DNA of 64,000 bases from Ruegeria conchae (GCF_000192475.1 NZ_AEYW01000022.1:248001-312000); one strand, 5' to 3'; numbered from the stretch's first letter, positions 28,279-38,678 are shown. The notes: a model not told the origin generated them from the letters alone. Translations and numbers: made by a program.

Positions 28279-29397
28279 ATGAAAGTCAAGATACACACAC
28301 TCTTTCAGTACCTACTGGATACCACAGAAACGGATCCAGAAGCTTTCGTTGGGTTTTCCTTGTCCGAGTCGCCGCGTTTGGGTGAGTTCATGGATGCGCT
28401 GGATCCAGCGCTGCCGTTGGATTGGAACCAAATGAGCTTTCGGGGTCTGCCTGCTTTACGACGACATGTCTTGGACCGCGCCGGCTTGTCTGATGTTTGC
28501 AAGCCAGACGACGTTCTGATCACCGCCGGCGCTGCAGAAGCCAATTATCTTGCATTCATGCAATTGGTCCAACCGGGCGACGAAGTCGTAACGGAACGCC
28601 CGGGTTGGCCACAAGCGGGCGTCTTGGCAGAGGCGGTTGGAGCGACACTAAGAGTTGTCGACCGTGAAGAGAGTGCTGGTTGGGTATTGCCGCTCGACAA
28701 AGTTGAGGCTGCAGTAACAGAACGCACGCGGCTTATCTTTATAACCAACCCCAATAACCCCACCGGGCAGTTGATGAAACAAGCAGAGCTGGAAAGGCTT
28801 GCCCAAATCGCAGATCGTGTCGGCGCATGGCTGGTTGTTGACGAGGTTTATGCAGGATTGGAGTGGGTCGGATCCCGCGCCCCTTCGATTGCCGGTTTGT
28901 ATCCTAGGGGTATCACGACGGGCAGCGTTTCCAAGGCACTGGGGCTCCAGGGGCTACGCACCGGGTGGATGATATGCCGTGATCCAGATCTGATTTGGGA
29001 CGCTATTATTCTGCGGGAAAACTCGAGCGAAATTATGAATATTCTCGGTGAAGTCATCGCCGAAATCGCCCTAAGGCCTGGCCGATATAATCAGGCTATA
29101 AAAACTGCACGGGCAACTGGGATGGAAACGCTGGAACGCCTGGATCGGTTTGCTGCCGATCAACCCCGCCTCGATTGGGTCAAACCTCAGGCTGGATTGA
29201 TTGGTTTGGCACTGCTCGATGGGATTGATGGCGACGTTTTCGCCAAACGCTTGCTCGCCGATCCCTATCGGACATTTCTTTTACCGGGTTCGTCTTACGG
29301 GATGCAGAACCACATCCGACTGGGCGTGGGGGGAGGTACTGCTGCCAACCTCGACCTTGGCCTAGAGCGCATGGGCGAACTATTGGCGAACTGGTAG
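28279..29397 (+). CDS. PLP-dependent aminotransferase, fold type I
   Basis: 372 aa. Visible class I/II features: GAAEANYLAF (cofactor phosphate region), ITNPNNPTGQ (about residues 155-164), VVDEVYAGLEW (Asp that contacts the pyridine nitrogen), and the Schiff-base lysine in TTGSVSKALGLQGLRTGW (about residue 220). The Arg near the C-terminus (NHIRLGVGG) binds the substrate carboxylate. The overall pattern is close to aminotransferases/cyclases acting on amino acids such as capreomycidine-type enzymes, but the substrate is not certain. Divergent from the lactonase-like gene by 41 bp. Confidence 0.85.
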   Translation: MKVKIHTLFQYLLDTTETDPEAFVGFSLSESPRLGEFMDALDPALPLDWNQMSFRGLPALRRHVLDRAGLSDVCKPDDVLITAGAAEANYLAFMQLVQPGDEVVTERPGWPQAGVLAEAVGATLRVVDREESAGWVLPLDKVEAAVTERTRLIFITNPNNPTGQLMKQAELERLAQIADRVGAWLVVDEVYAGLEWVGSRAPSIAGLYPRGITTGSVSKALGLQGLRTGWMICRDPDLIWDAIILRENSSEIMNILGEVIAEIALRPGRYNQAIKTARATGMETLERLDRFAADQPRLDWVKPQAGLIGLALLDGIDGDVFAKRLLADPYRTFLLPGSSYGMQNHIRLGVGGGTAANLDLGLERMGELLANW

Positions 29398-29468
29398 ATT
29401 TAGGACACTCATTTCGGCTTCTCGGCCTGCAACGCCGGTCAAAAAGTGCTGCCCGATCAAAGCTGACA

Positions 29469-30017
29469 TTGAGCGTCTTGATGGTGCAAGTTCACCCGCC
29501 ATGTGCTGGAAGCTTTGCCGGTTTGAGCAGCATGACGGCAGGCATTGCGGGGAACATGGCAGCACGCGCCCTAAGAGAGATCGGTCGCGGTGCGCGACCC
29601 GATATGCGTGGTTTGTTGATGACACCCGGCAACGTGACACGAATCGCGGATCAGCTTGCGCGTATGCGAGGGGCCGCGATGAAGGTGGGTCAGTTGATTT
29701 CGATGGATGCAGGTGAGGTCTTGCCGTCTGAACTGGCTGACATCATGGCGCGTTTACGAGATCAGGCGCATTTCATGCCGCCTAAACAATTGCGTGATGT
29801 CTTGAATCGAGCCTGGGGTCCAGATTGGCGAAAATCCTTCAAAGCTTTCAATGTTAGGCCTGTAGCGGCTGCAAGCATAGGGCAAGTACATCGTGCAACT
29901 ATTAAAGACGGGCGCGATGTGGCGATCAAAATGCAATATCCCGGTATCGCGCGCAGTATCGACAGCGATGTCGCCAATGTTGCTGCTCTGGTTCGCATCT
30001 CAGATTTGCTCCGTTGA
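29469..30017 (+). pseudogene. ABC1/UbiB-family kinase, N-terminal fragment
   Basis: About 180 residues of a protein normally about 440 long. GAAMKVGQLISMDAG (the KxGQ motif typical of ABC1 atypical kinases), LPSELADIMARLRDQA and PVAAASIGQVHRATIKDGRDVAIKMQYPG-type segments are intact, including the Ala-rich loop and the ATP-binding Lys. The frame then ends at IDSDVANVAALVRISDLLR with a TGA at 30015. Catalytic HRD-like and DFD motifs are missing, so the protein cannot be functional. Immediately afterwards, in another frame, the tail of a DCC protein begins: a deletion junction. Confidence 0.8.
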
Positions 30018-30360
30018 GATCGGGCATTATGCTTCTTGCCAGGGCGCTGAACACCTGCGGTTTGTCGACGTTTCAGAACCCAATGCTCGTGTTGGTCCAA
30101 ATCTAACGCGACAAGAAGCGATGAATCGATTCACTGTGCGCCGACCAGATGGAAAACTTGTGTCCGGTGCGCGCGGGTTCGCGGAACTCTGGGGTGCTTT
30201 ACCCAAATGGCGTTGGTTGGCACGCGTGGCAGGCTTACCGGGGGTAACGCCTCTGCTAGAACTTGCATACCGGGTTTTCCTGCCCTTAAGGTCGACGCTT
30301 TCGAGCATCGCGTCTTGCTTTGGAGCGAAGCCAGTTAACAGGACGAGTTCGTCAACATGA
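30001..30360 (+). pseudogene. DCC-family (DUF393) protein, N-terminally truncated
   Basis: Read in the frame starting at 30001, the sequence ICSVEIGHYASCQGAEHL, FVDVSEP, LTRQEAMNRFTVRRPDGKL and VSGARGFAELWGALPKWRWL is the C-terminal 100 residues of a DCC thiol-disulfide oxidoreductase-like protein. The N-terminus with the first active-site Cys is gone; the frame fuses out of phase into the ABC1 kinase fragment. In relatives these genes occur side by side, so one deletion could explain both truncations. Confidence 0.75.
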
Positions 30361-31284
30361 TCAACCTAGACTATGGCTATTTCCAAAGGCGGGATTAGCC
30401 CGTCAATAACGTTCTCGAATCCGTACTTGGCAACATTTGCGCCTTATTCACGCTTCGTATACCGTAGTAAGGGATTGATCGGTGTCATTAGAATTGAGTG
30501 CAACGTCAGCATTATCCGTTTTGTACATTTTGTTCGCCCATACCTCTTGGGTATCGCCGGTACATTTGTAAGAGCTAGCGCAAAAACCAAAGAAAAGAGG
30601 GGGCAGCTGTGGCGCACAGATGCGCTATGAAGTCGCAACTTGGGATGCTGCAATTCAGACTTAACGGCAGCTTCGCTGGAATTGCAGGCGTACCGGCAAA
30701 TATGTCGAATGAGGCGTGAGGTTTGTAGTTACATCGATGATTGCCGAAGAGTACTTAAAAATCGCCGGCACAAAAGAATGACTATGGCAGAAAATTCAGT
30801 GGTTTTCGTATCGAATGATCGGCGAGGCTATATGCTGCATGAGCCTAGATTACCGATTTCGATACGCAAACTGGATGGTTCGGTTTAAATTTAGCTTTCT
30901 CCCACCAACGGTGCTTTGGGGGCGGATGTTCTGGGGTTCGCCGCCAATGGTGCCAGAGGTGCATGGTGGCATACAGATCGTTGTGGTGGTCTTTTTCTTA
31001 ACCTGTACTTAGAAATCAGAATTCGAACAAAATAAAGCTGGGCCATCCGGTTCTGGGCATGGTGTTTTTGGGCTCAGAGTCTTCAACAACTATGTCACTT
31101 TCGCCTAGGTCTCCTTCTTCAGGCCAAACGCTCATCAGTGAGTTCGCGGAAACTTCCAAACTTCGAGTGCCAAAGGCCGATAGCGCCGGTGCAAAGGCTG
31201 CGTCGACAGCGGAATGGAGAGGAGTTTGGAACAAAGATCCATTCTTTGCGGCCACACGTACAATACTTGAAGAACGGAGGTGTC
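30361..31284. other. Gene-poor leader region before the photolyase operon
   Basis: About 920 bp without a gene I can support. Several 60-90-codon frames exist on both strands (for example minus strand 31016-31255), but none has a convincing ribosome binding site or motif. The right end must hold the photolyase promoter; I see no clear sigma-E/RpoH-type box. Confidence 0.4.
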
Positions 31285-32799
31285 GTGCAGGTTGTTTGGT
31301 TCAAACGGGATTTACGGATAAATGATCATCCGGCAATAGCGCAAGCGTCTGAGGTCGGGCCAGTTCTGCCACTCTACGTGGTTGAACCAGAGCTTTGGCA
31401 GCAAGGCGACGCTTCAAAACGGCAGTGGGACTTTGTTGCTGAGACAATCGCTGGTTTACGAAAAGAGCTCGGGAAACTGGGCCAGCCACTTGTTGTTCGC
31501 ACCGGGCAAATTGTGTCGGTCCTTTCCGAGTTGAAAGACCGTGGTCTAATTGACGTCCTTTGGTCACACGAGGAAACAGGAAACAGATGGACGTATCAGC
31601 GGGATCGCCAGGTCGCTGCATGGTGCAGGAATCATACTGTGCGGTGGCACGAAGTGCAGAACCATGGCGTTTTTCGCAGGCTCAAATCCCGTGACGGCTG
31701 GGCGGAACGTTGGGATAGATTTATGGCTCTTCCCATTTCTTCACCAGTTGCGCTAGAGCATATCAGCATAGAACCAGGATATATTCCCACGGGGCGCGAC
31801 CTCGGCTTGGGGAACGATTCATGTACGAGTCGTCAAGCCGGTGGGCGAACTGCGGGTTTGGAACGGTTGAACAGCTTTTTGATCCACCGTGGCAAAAGAT
31901 ACCAACGCGAAATGTCCAGCCCGTTGGAGGGGGCCGTTGCGTGTTCGCGGCTATCGCCCTACCTGGCTTGGGGGGCGCTTTCGATGCGCGAGGTTTCGCA
32001 AGCTACTGAAAAGCAAAGACGCAGATTGCCACCGCATGCAAGGGAATGGCGCAAATCGCTTCGCTCGTTCTCGGGCCGATTGCATTGGCATTGCCATTTT
32101 ATTCAGAAACTTGAGGATGAACCTCGGATTGAGTTTGAAAACCTGCATCGGCTATACGACGGTCTTCGTCCCACGGCACCAGATGCTGAACTCTTGGCTG
32201 CTTGGTCCAACGGCGAAACCGGGTATCCATTTTTCGACGCATGCATGCGGTCGTTGCAAGCGACCGGCTGGCTCAATTTTCGGATGCGCGGAATGGTGAT
32301 GGCCACGGCGAGTTATCATCTCTGGCTGGATTGGTGGGCCCCGGGGGAGCATTTAGCGCGCATGTTTACTGACTACGAACCAGGCATTCACTGGAACCAG
32401 GTACAGATGCAATCAGGCACTACCGGCATCAATACTGTGCGGATTTATAATCCGGTTAAGCAGGGCCATGATCAGGATCCAAAAGGGTTGTTCATTCGGA
32501 CATGGGTGCCGGAGTTACGCCAAATCGCGGATCAGCACATCCACGAACCCTGGAAAGCTCAAAACGCGAAGCAAATCCTTGGAAAGCTCTATCCAGAGCC
32601 CGTTTTTGACCATCTCACGGCAGCCAAGGCCGCGCGCGAGCGGGTTTGGGGCGTACGCCGAAGTGCGGAGTTTCGCACCAATGCACGAGCCATCGCGACA
32701 AAACACGCAAGCCGAAAGACAAGACCGAATGCTCGCAGAGGCCCGCGGGCGTCTCAAGGTCAAAAGCAACTCGACTTACCTTTTGGGGAGCAGTCATGA
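31285..32799 (+). CDS. Cryptochrome/DNA photolyase family protein
   Basis: 504 aa from a GTG at 31285 with GGAGG 4 nt upstream; the frame is open further left but unlike the family. N-terminal antenna domain begins [17 protein letters not shown] (about residues 2-130). The FAD-binding helical domain (about 230-460) includes [76 protein letters not shown] and NWNQ-like [13 protein letters not shown]. The C-terminal tail is basic and low in complexity. Probably light-driven DNA repair or a blue-light sensor. First of four tightly linked genes. Confidence 0.88.
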   Translation: MQVVWFKRDLRINDHPAIAQASEVGPVLPLYVVEPELWQQGDASKRQWDFVAETIAGLRKELGKLGQPLVVRTGQIVSVLSELKDRGLIDVLWSHEETGNRWTYQRDRQVAAWCRNHTVRWHEVQNHGVFRRLKSRDGWAERWDRFMALPISSPVALEHISIEPGYIPTGRDLGLGNDSCTSRQAGGRTAGLERLNSFLIHRGKRYQREMSSPLEGAVACSRLSPYLAWGALSMREVSQATEKQRRRLPPHAREWRKSLRSFSGRLHWHCHFIQKLEDEPRIEFENLHRLYDGLRPTAPDAELLAAWSNGETGYPFFDACMRSLQATGWLNFRMRGMVMATASYHLWLDWWAPGEHLARMFTDYEPGIHWNQVQMQSGTTGINTVRIYNPVKQGHDQDPKGLFIRTWVPELRQIADQHIHEPWKAQNAKQILGKLYPEPVFDHLTAAKAARERVWGVRRSAEFRTNARAIATKHASRKTRPNARRGPRASQGQKQLDLPFGEQS

Positions 32800-32933
32800 A
32801 AATGCGGAAGAAAGTCGATTTGCCGCAAAAAATCTGCCCGGTCTGTCAGCGCCCTTTCACCTGGCGCAAGAAATGGGAAAGCGTTTGGGATGAAGTGAAA
32901 TACTGCTCAAAAAAATGCAGGTCGGCTGCATGA
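32796..32933 (+). CDS. DUF2256 zinc-ribbon miniprotein
   Basis: 45 aa with four cysteines as [14 protein letters not shown] and YCSKKCR, a zinc-ribbon pattern. DUF2256 genes are commonly found beside photolyase/cryptochrome genes; their role is unknown. It starts inside the stop of the upstream photolyase (ATGA) and its own stop overlaps the next start (ATGA), so the three genes are translationally coupled. Confidence 0.9.
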   Translation: MKMRKKVDLPQKICPVCQRPFTWRKKWESVWDEVKYCSKKCRSAA

Positions 32934-34174
32934 CCGAGAAATTTCTAGAACTCGCGAAAGCGAAAGAAACAATCAGCTTCAAACCTACACGTACCACTGG
33001 TCTGGAAAGGCTGAAGCAGTTCGTTGGCCGCACTGGGCGGCGATATACAAGTACGCGGAACTACGATTTTGGGACCGAGCGACGCTGCAATGTATCAGCT
33101 TTGTCGCCGTGGCTGCGCCACCGTTTGATAACGGAGAAAGAGGTTCTGGCAACGGTACTGGCCGCGCATGGTTTCAACGTGGCAGAAAAGTTCGTGCAAG
33201 AAGTGTTTTGGCGCACGTACTTCAAGGGCTGGCTGGAACAAAGGCCCAGCGTCTGGGCACTATATCAGCGGGACTTGTTGAGCGCTTGTGAGCGGCTAGC
33301 AAGTGACGAAGACCTAGAGATCCGCTTCAATGAAGCCGTTAAGGGCAATACAGGCATCGACTGTTTTGATCATTGGGCTCAGGAACTGGTGGCGACTGGC
33401 TACCTTCATAATCATACGCGCATGTGGTTTGCTTCAATTTGGATTTTTACGCTTCGTTTACCGTGGCAGCTTGGGGCAGATTTCTTTTTGCGACACTTGC
33501 TGGATGGCGATCCCTCATCGAACACGCTGAGCTGGCGGTGGGTTGGCGGATTGCACACGAAAGGCAAAACCTACCTCGCGCGACCTGACAATATTGCCAA
33601 ATACACTGAAGGACGGTTTCAACCAAAAGGCCTCGCCAAATTTGCAGAACCGTTGACCGAGCAAGTAGATCACCCGCTCATTCCTCTTTCGAGCCCGCGC
33701 TCACCCCCAGACTGTCCTTATCTGTTGCTGTTGACGGAGGATGATCTGTCAGGTGAAAGCGTAATGCCGACATCGCCTGCTACCGCGATCGGGCTTTTAG
33801 CGACGCATGGCCGGTCTCCAAACCCGATGGGAGACGCCGCAAAAGACTTTGCCAAGGGCGCGATCAGCAGCGCCCTTGAACCCTACGAAAAACCCGCAAA
33901 ATCGGCCGACGACTGGTGTGGTCCGCTGATCGAGGCAGCGCGAAATGCGGGTGTCACGACCATTGCAACAGCCTACTCGCCTGTTGGCCCCACTCGGTCA
34001 CGATTGGATCGTGTGGAACCCTTATTGAGAGATGCAGGTCTATCATTGATCAGGATAATGCGGCCGTACGACGCGATAACGTGGCCTCATGCAAGGGCCG
34101 GATACTTCGGCCTTCGAAAGAAGATCCCATTGCTCTTGGATCAATTGAACCTGCCCTTCCAACGAAGACTTTAA
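32930..34174 (+). CDS. FAD-binding photolyase/cryptochrome-like protein with N-terminal helical domain
   Basis: 414 aa. The FAD-binding helical domain starts almost at the N-terminus (about residues 15-240): [99 protein letters not shown]. The usual antenna domain is absent in front. Instead an alpha/beta-looking segment lies behind (about 265-400: [58 protein letters not shown]), as if the domain order were permuted. Coupled to DUF2256 by ATGA; 3 bp before the next gene. Confidence 0.8.
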   Translation: MTEKFLELAKAKETISFKPTRTTGLERLKQFVGRTGRRYTSTRNYDFGTERRCNVSALSPWLRHRLITEKEVLATVLAAHGFNVAEKFVQEVFWRTYFKGWLEQRPSVWALYQRDLLSACERLASDEDLEIRFNEAVKGNTGIDCFDHWAQELVATGYLHNHTRMWFASIWIFTLRLPWQLGADFFLRHLLDGDPSSNTLSWRWVGGLHTKGKTYLARPDNIAKYTEGRFQPKGLAKFAEPLTEQVDHPLIPLSSPRSPPDCPYLLLLTEDDLSGESVMPTSPATAIGLLATHGRSPNPMGDAAKDFAKGAISSALEPYEKPAKSADDWCGPLIEAARNAGVTTIATAYSPVGPTRSRLDRVEPLLRDAGLSLIRIMRPYDAITWPHARAGYFGLRKKIPLLLDQLNLPFQRRL

Positions 34175-34177
34175 CCC

Positions 34178-35671
34178 GTGTCCACTGCCACCCTTCTACT
34201 CCCCAACCAATTGTTTGCCCAACACCCGGGTCTGGTCGCCCAGCCAGACACTGCTGTGCTTTTCGAGGATCCGCTGTTCTTTGGCGATGCGCATTATCCG
34301 GCCACAATGCACAAGCAAAAGCTTTGGCTGCACCGCGCTTCTATGGCGCGCTATTGTAACCGCTTGGTCACCAAGGGACTTGATGCCACGATATGGCCCT
34401 TTGAGCGGCAACCGGGCGCATGTCTGCGATTGTTTCAAAGTCTGCGCGATCGCGGTGTCAGCCGAATAGTTATGGCTGATCCAGTAGACTTCATCGCAGA
34501 AAGACGGTTGCGCGCGGCGGCTAGCAATACCGAAATCACGCTTGATATCCAGCCATCACCCGGCTTTCTGAATACGCGGGCCGACAATCTGAATTGGTCT
34601 GCCGGTCGAAAACGTTGGCTCATGGCCGAGTTCTACAAAAGCCAACGCCGGCGCTTGAACGTGTTAATGGACAGCGGTCAACCGACTGGCGGACAGTGGA
34701 GCTTTGACGAAGAAAACCGCAAAAAAGTACCCAAAGCGCTGTTGGATAGCCTGCCGTGGATCGACTGGCCTGACCATGATGCAGTTGATGAAGCCGCAAA
34801 AGTGAGCGTTCTAGCTGATTTTCCAAATGCACTGGGCAGTCTGGAAACGCTATATTATCCGACATCACATAAAGCTGCATCCGATTGGCTAGCGCAGTTT
34901 CTGGAGCGGCGATTCGAACGTTTTGGCGACTATGAAGATGCCATTGTCGAGGGCGAAAACTGGCTATGGCATGCCGTTCTCACGCCTGTTTTGAACATAG
35001 GATTGTTGACGCCCAAACAAGTTTTGGACGCGGCCCTCGCGCATGCGGATCGAAAGAGCATTCCCCTGAACTCGGTAGAAGGATTCATCCGGCAGATCAT
35101 TGGCTGGCGCGAGTTCATGCGCGCGACATATGAGGACCTTGGAGTGCAGATGCGCACAACAAATCATTGGGGCCATCACCGCCCCATACCCCGCTCTTTC
35201 TATGATGGAACCACTGGTATTGATCCGCTGGACGACACGATCAAAAGGGTACTCAAAACTGGGTATTGCCATCACATTGAACGCCTTATGGTACTGGGCG
35301 GTTTCATGTTTCTGTGTGAGATTGATCCGGACCATGTCTATCGCTGGTTCATGGAAATGTTCGTCGACAGCTATGATTGGGTAATGGTTCCAAATGCCTA
35401 CGCGATGAGCCAGCATGCCGATGGCGGTTTAATCACCACCAAACCGTACTTTTCCGGTTCAAACTACGTTCGCAAAATGAGCCATTGGGGCAAAGGGCCT
35501 TGGTCCGACATATGGGACGGCCTTTACTGGCGATTCATTCTGAAACACACCGACAGACTTGCTGGCAATCCTCGATGGGCGATGATGTGCCGTACGGCGG
35601 GACGCATGTCGCCAGAAGTCAAAAACAAGCATGTCACGACAGCCGAAACCTTTTTGCGACGGATAGCATGA
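34178..35671 (+). CDS. Deoxyribodipyrimidine photolyase-related protein (PhrB/CryB-like), lacking Fe-S ligands
   Basis: 497 aa. N-terminal domain TLLLPNQLFAQHP; FAD region EGFIRQIIGWREFMR, YCHHIERLMVLGGFMFL, DWVMVPNAYAMSQHADGG and KPYFSGSNYVRKMS. This is the family of bacterial (6-4) photolyases and CryB, which normally bind a [4Fe-4S] cluster by a CxxC plus further Cys just after KMS. Here that segment reads HWGKGPWSDIWDGLYWRF with no Cys. The protein may thus be a cluster-free photolyase or cryptochrome. Last gene of the operon. Confidence 0.85.
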   Translation: MSTATLLLPNQLFAQHPGLVAQPDTAVLFEDPLFFGDAHYPATMHKQKLWLHRASMARYCNRLVTKGLDATIWPFERQPGACLRLFQSLRDRGVSRIVMADPVDFIAERRLRAAASNTEITLDIQPSPGFLNTRADNLNWSAGRKRWLMAEFYKSQRRRLNVLMDSGQPTGGQWSFDEENRKKVPKALLDSLPWIDWPDHDAVDEAAKVSVLADFPNALGSLETLYYPTSHKAASDWLAQFLERRFERFGDYEDAIVEGENWLWHAVLTPVLNIGLLTPKQVLDAALAHADRKSIPLNSVEGFIRQIIGWREFMRATYEDLGVQMRTTNHWGHHRPIPRSFYDGTTGIDPLDDTIKRVLKTGYCHHIERLMVLGGFMFLCEIDPDHVYRWFMEMFVDSYDWVMVPNAYAMSQHADGGLITTKPYFSGSNYVRKMSHWGKGPWSDIWDGLYWRFILKHTDRLAGNPRWAMMCRTAGRMSPEVKNKHVTTAETFLRRIA

Positions 35672-36083
35672 GCGCGGGCTTTATGACAGCGGATAACTGA
35701 GATTGAGGACTCACCTAAAGATAGGCTTTGGGACCGGCTAAGTATGACAATTTAACGCTATTACCAAAGAAGACATATGACTGTTTGATTTTTTTAATTT
35801 AGCTCTTTGATCAGGTTTTCGAAGGCCAGCGACACTTCTGATCGGTGAATTGTCTTTGTGCCCAACCGCTACTTATTTTTCTTTGGGAATCTCTCGGATC
35901 AAACCGGAAGCATACTAGCGGCATTTGATATTAAGTCTTGTACCGGCCACATTGGGCTCAAAGTCGCCATTCGCTACAACGGTCACCAATGACTGTTGCG
36001 CGAACTTGGCAAACCTTCGAACTCAGTCAAAATAACTTCCCGAGCAGAGTTATGCTATGGTGCCTTCAATTATGGAGGAAAAA
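35672..36083. other. Intergenic region before the DUF3604 gene
   Basis: About 410 bp, AT-richer than its surroundings, without a supported gene. No clear terminator was seen after the photolyase operon. Confidence 0.4.
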
Positions 36084-37994
36084 TTGTTTCGCTTTGTTTT
36101 GCCAGCAGCTCTCATTCTGGGGAGCCCAGTCTTAGCTCAGGATGCAATAAATCCGTCAGGCCTTTCCGGTCCTTCCGGTCGACCTTATTCACCTTACGCT
36201 GAACGCGCATATCCAACTCAAGTCTATTTTGGTGACACTCACGTTCATACTGGTCTTTCCGGGGATGCTGGTGGGGGTGGTACGCGCCTCATGCCTCATG
36301 ATGCCTACCGGTTTGCGCGTGGCGAAGAAGTTGTGTCTAACACGGGGCAACCTGTAAAGTTGTCGATGCCTCTCGATTTCTTCATGATTACAGATCATTC
36401 GGATGCTATGGGTGCTATCACCGACATCATCGGAGGTGCTCCCAACATCTTGGCAGATGAGCAAGGCAGGTATTTCCATGAAGAATTCAATAAGGGTGGG
36501 GAAGCCGCTCTAGCGGCTGCGCTTGAGCTTACAGCCGCGTTTGCGCAAGGACAGGTTTCCCCTGCGCTGAACTATCAACCAGGCAACCCCGCGTATGCCC
36601 GTGTTTGGGACGACATTATCGACGCCGCAGAGCAGTACAATGACCCCGGCGTATTCAGCACCTTTATCGCCTATGAATGGACATCTCTCGTTGCAGGGAA
36701 CAATTTGCACCGAAATGTGATCTTTCGCGACGGCCCTGAGCTCACAAGAAAGATACTCCCTTATACAACAACGCCACCTGTGGGCTCACCAAACCCTCGT
36801 GATCTTTGGAAGTGGTTGGAAAACTATGAGCAAACGACAGGCGGGCGTGTTCTTGCAATTCCACATAATGGGAATTTGTCTAACGGCTGGATGTTCCCGT
36901 TAGTCGATGACTTCGCGGATAGTGTGCCGTTAGATCCGGCATACGCAGAAGCGCGAAACAAATGGGAAAGACTATACGAACCAACGCAGATTAAGGGAGA
37001 TGGTGAGGCCCACCCGTTCCTATCGCCTGACGATGAATTTGCTGACTTCGAAACATGGGATTACGGCAATCTGGATGCTTCGGTTCCGAAAGAGCCAGAA
37101 ATGTTGCCCGGTGAATACGCTCGATCCGGATTACTTCGTGGCTTGTCTTTGGAAAAGGCTTTGGGAGTAAACCCTTTCAAGTTTGGCTTGGGTGGGGCAA
37201 GTGATACACACACAGGTTTAACGGCTCCAGATAACGACAATTTCTTCGGGAAGTTCACCGGTTACGAGCCCAGCGAAGAGCGCAGCCAACATGTCAGTAA
37301 GACCTATGCTGACGGGGCGGTTGCGCTGCTTTCGTCGCAATACATTACTGGCGGTCTGACCGCAGTATGGGCGCAGGAAAATTCCCGAGAAGCCATTTGG
37401 GATGCGATGCATCGGCGTGAAACCTACGCAACAACAGGACCCAGAATGCGCGTTCGTATGTTCGGAGGTTTTTCTTTTACCGAAGAGGATGCCTTGCGGC
37501 GGGACTTGGCGCTTGTGGGATACACCAAAGGTGTGCCGATGGGGGGGGATCTTGACCCTGGTGAGGGCGCACCTTCCTTTCTGGTATATGCGCTTCGTGA
37601 TCCGATGGGAGCAAACCTGGATCGAATTCAGATCATAAAGGGCTGGCTAGATGCAGATGGAGAGCAACAGGAAAAAGTCTACGACGTGGCCTGGTCTGGT
37701 TCCCGCGAACCAGATGGCGCTGGCAAGTTACCGTCAGTAGGCACCACAGTTGACCTTTCTATCCCCTCGTGGACCAACACAATTGGAGCCTCTGAGCTTG
37801 GAACCGTGTGGGAAGACCCAGATTTCGATCCTTCGGAAAGCGCATTTTATTATGCCCGGGTTATAGAAATACCGACCCCTCGCTGGACGGCGTATGATGC
37901 AGTTAAGTTCGGAATAAACATGCCGGATGGCATCCAATTAACAACGCAGGAACGCGCCTACACTTCGCCGATTTGGTACTCGCCACAACAGTAG
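36084..37994 (+). CDS. Exported DUF3604-family protein (PHP-like metal hydrolase fold)
   Basis: 636 aa from a TTG at 36084 (GGAGGA 4-9 nt upstream); an ATG at 36072 is possible, but the ribosome binding site would then lie inside the gene. A signal peptide (LFRFVLPAALILGSPVLAQ) leads to a periplasmic enzyme. Metal-site-like motifs follow: FGDTHVHTGLSGDAGG (about residue 48), MITDHSDAMG (about 105), YEWTS, HRNVIF, AIPHNGNLSNG and GASDTHTG, the order of a PHP-type phosphoesterase/hydrolase. DUF3604 function is not established. Confidence 0.8.
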   Translation: MFRFVLPAALILGSPVLAQDAINPSGLSGPSGRPYSPYAERAYPTQVYFGDTHVHTGLSGDAGGGGTRLMPHDAYRFARGEEVVSNTGQPVKLSMPLDFFMITDHSDAMGAITDIIGGAPNILADEQGRYFHEEFNKGGEAALAAALELTAAFAQGQVSPALNYQPGNPAYARVWDDIIDAAEQYNDPGVFSTFIAYEWTSLVAGNNLHRNVIFRDGPELTRKILPYTTTPPVGSPNPRDLWKWLENYEQTTGGRVLAIPHNGNLSNGWMFPLVDDFADSVPLDPAYAEARNKWERLYEPTQIKGDGEAHPFLSPDDEFADFETWDYGNLDASVPKEPEMLPGEYARSGLLRGLSLEKALGVNPFKFGLGGASDTHTGLTAPDNDNFFGKFTGYEPSEERSQHVSKTYADGAVALLSSQYITGGLTAVWAQENSREAIWDAMHRRETYATTGPRMRVRMFGGFSFTEEDALRRDLALVGYTKGVPMGGDLDPGEGAPSFLVYALRDPMGANLDRIQIIKGWLDADGEQQEKVYDVAWSGSREPDGAGKLPSVGTTVDLSIPSWTNTIGASELGTVWEDPDFDPSESAFYYARVIEIPTPRWTAYDAVKFGINMPDGIQLTTQERAYTSPIWYSPQQ

Positions 37995-38010
37995 TTCGAT
38001 TTACGATGTC

Positions 38011-38090
38011 GGTCCGGTATGGGCTCGAAGTAGACGTTCAGCAAAACTCGTTGAATGACCGCTTAGCGGACATAGCGGACATGTTAAATT
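38011..38090. repeat. Dispersed intergenic repeat copy
   Basis: Segment with GGGCTCGAAGTAGACGTTCA and TTGAATGACCGCTTAGCGG, then a tandem CGGACATAGCGGACATG. It shares the GTAGACGTTCA core and the GACCGC...GCGGAC end with the copy at 26439-26500. Lies between the convergent DUF3604 gene and MscS remnant. Confidence 0.6.
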
Positions 38091-38152
38091 AGTGACTTTT
38101 TTGCGACACGAAGCTCAAACGCCGACACTAATAGACAGCTGCTGAATGCGGT

Positions 38153-38344
38153 TTATTCAACGTGATGAGCAAGCTTTCCGTCCCATTCTTCTGTCGAAAC
38201 TTTGGGTTCCGGCGGGTCTGCAATGTAAGACGGTGTCATTAACTGTGTTCCGTTTTCATCAAACACATCGACAATGTTTTCGCGCAAATCGGACAAAATC
38301 TTAGGCAAGCTCGATCCGCGCGAAGTATATGCGTTAGCCGCCAT
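38153..38344 (-). pseudogene. C-terminal fragment of a mechanosensitive channel (MscS family)
   Basis: About 63 residues containing NAYTSRGSSLPKILSDL, LRENIVDVFDENGTQLMTP and SYIADPPEPK. This matches the cytoplasmic C-terminal end of MscS-type channels (helix before the beta-domain exit, then the ...MTPxY tail). The membrane and beta domains are missing; upstream sequence (38345-38660) is not recognisable. A remnant of a deleted gene. Confidence 0.65.
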
Positions 38345-38678
38345 TCGTTAGTGGCGCAGCAAAGTTTTGCACTGCGATTTACGGGTCGTGGGACTAAGCG
38401 GAAATCTGGGACATGCAACCAAAGCTTCGCACCATACGAGTCGTGAGGGCGGCGAAACGCACAAATGCGGTATCCGGGAACTTTTTGGGGCAGCTCACTC
38501 AATTCTGGCGACGCCGATAGTGGACCGCCGCTACGTGCGTGAAAAAGGTAGCGTTCTCTTTCTCTGAGCGACAGCCCAAACAATCGGGAGTCCTTTCATG
38601 AGGGATCAATGTCGTTGCCACTTTCGCGGTACTGTCTTTCGAGTAGAGTTATAGCGATATTTGGATCAGAGGGGCTCC
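38345..38678. other. Gene-free stretch before the SnoaL-like cluster
   Basis: About 330 bp. No supportable gene; contains the leader of the first SnoaL-like gene (AGAGGGG before the ATG). Confidence 0.4.

Noticed and set aside
31016..31255. 79-codon minus-strand frame before the photolyase operon
   Set aside because: No ribosome binding site or recognisable motif; cannot be supported as a gene.
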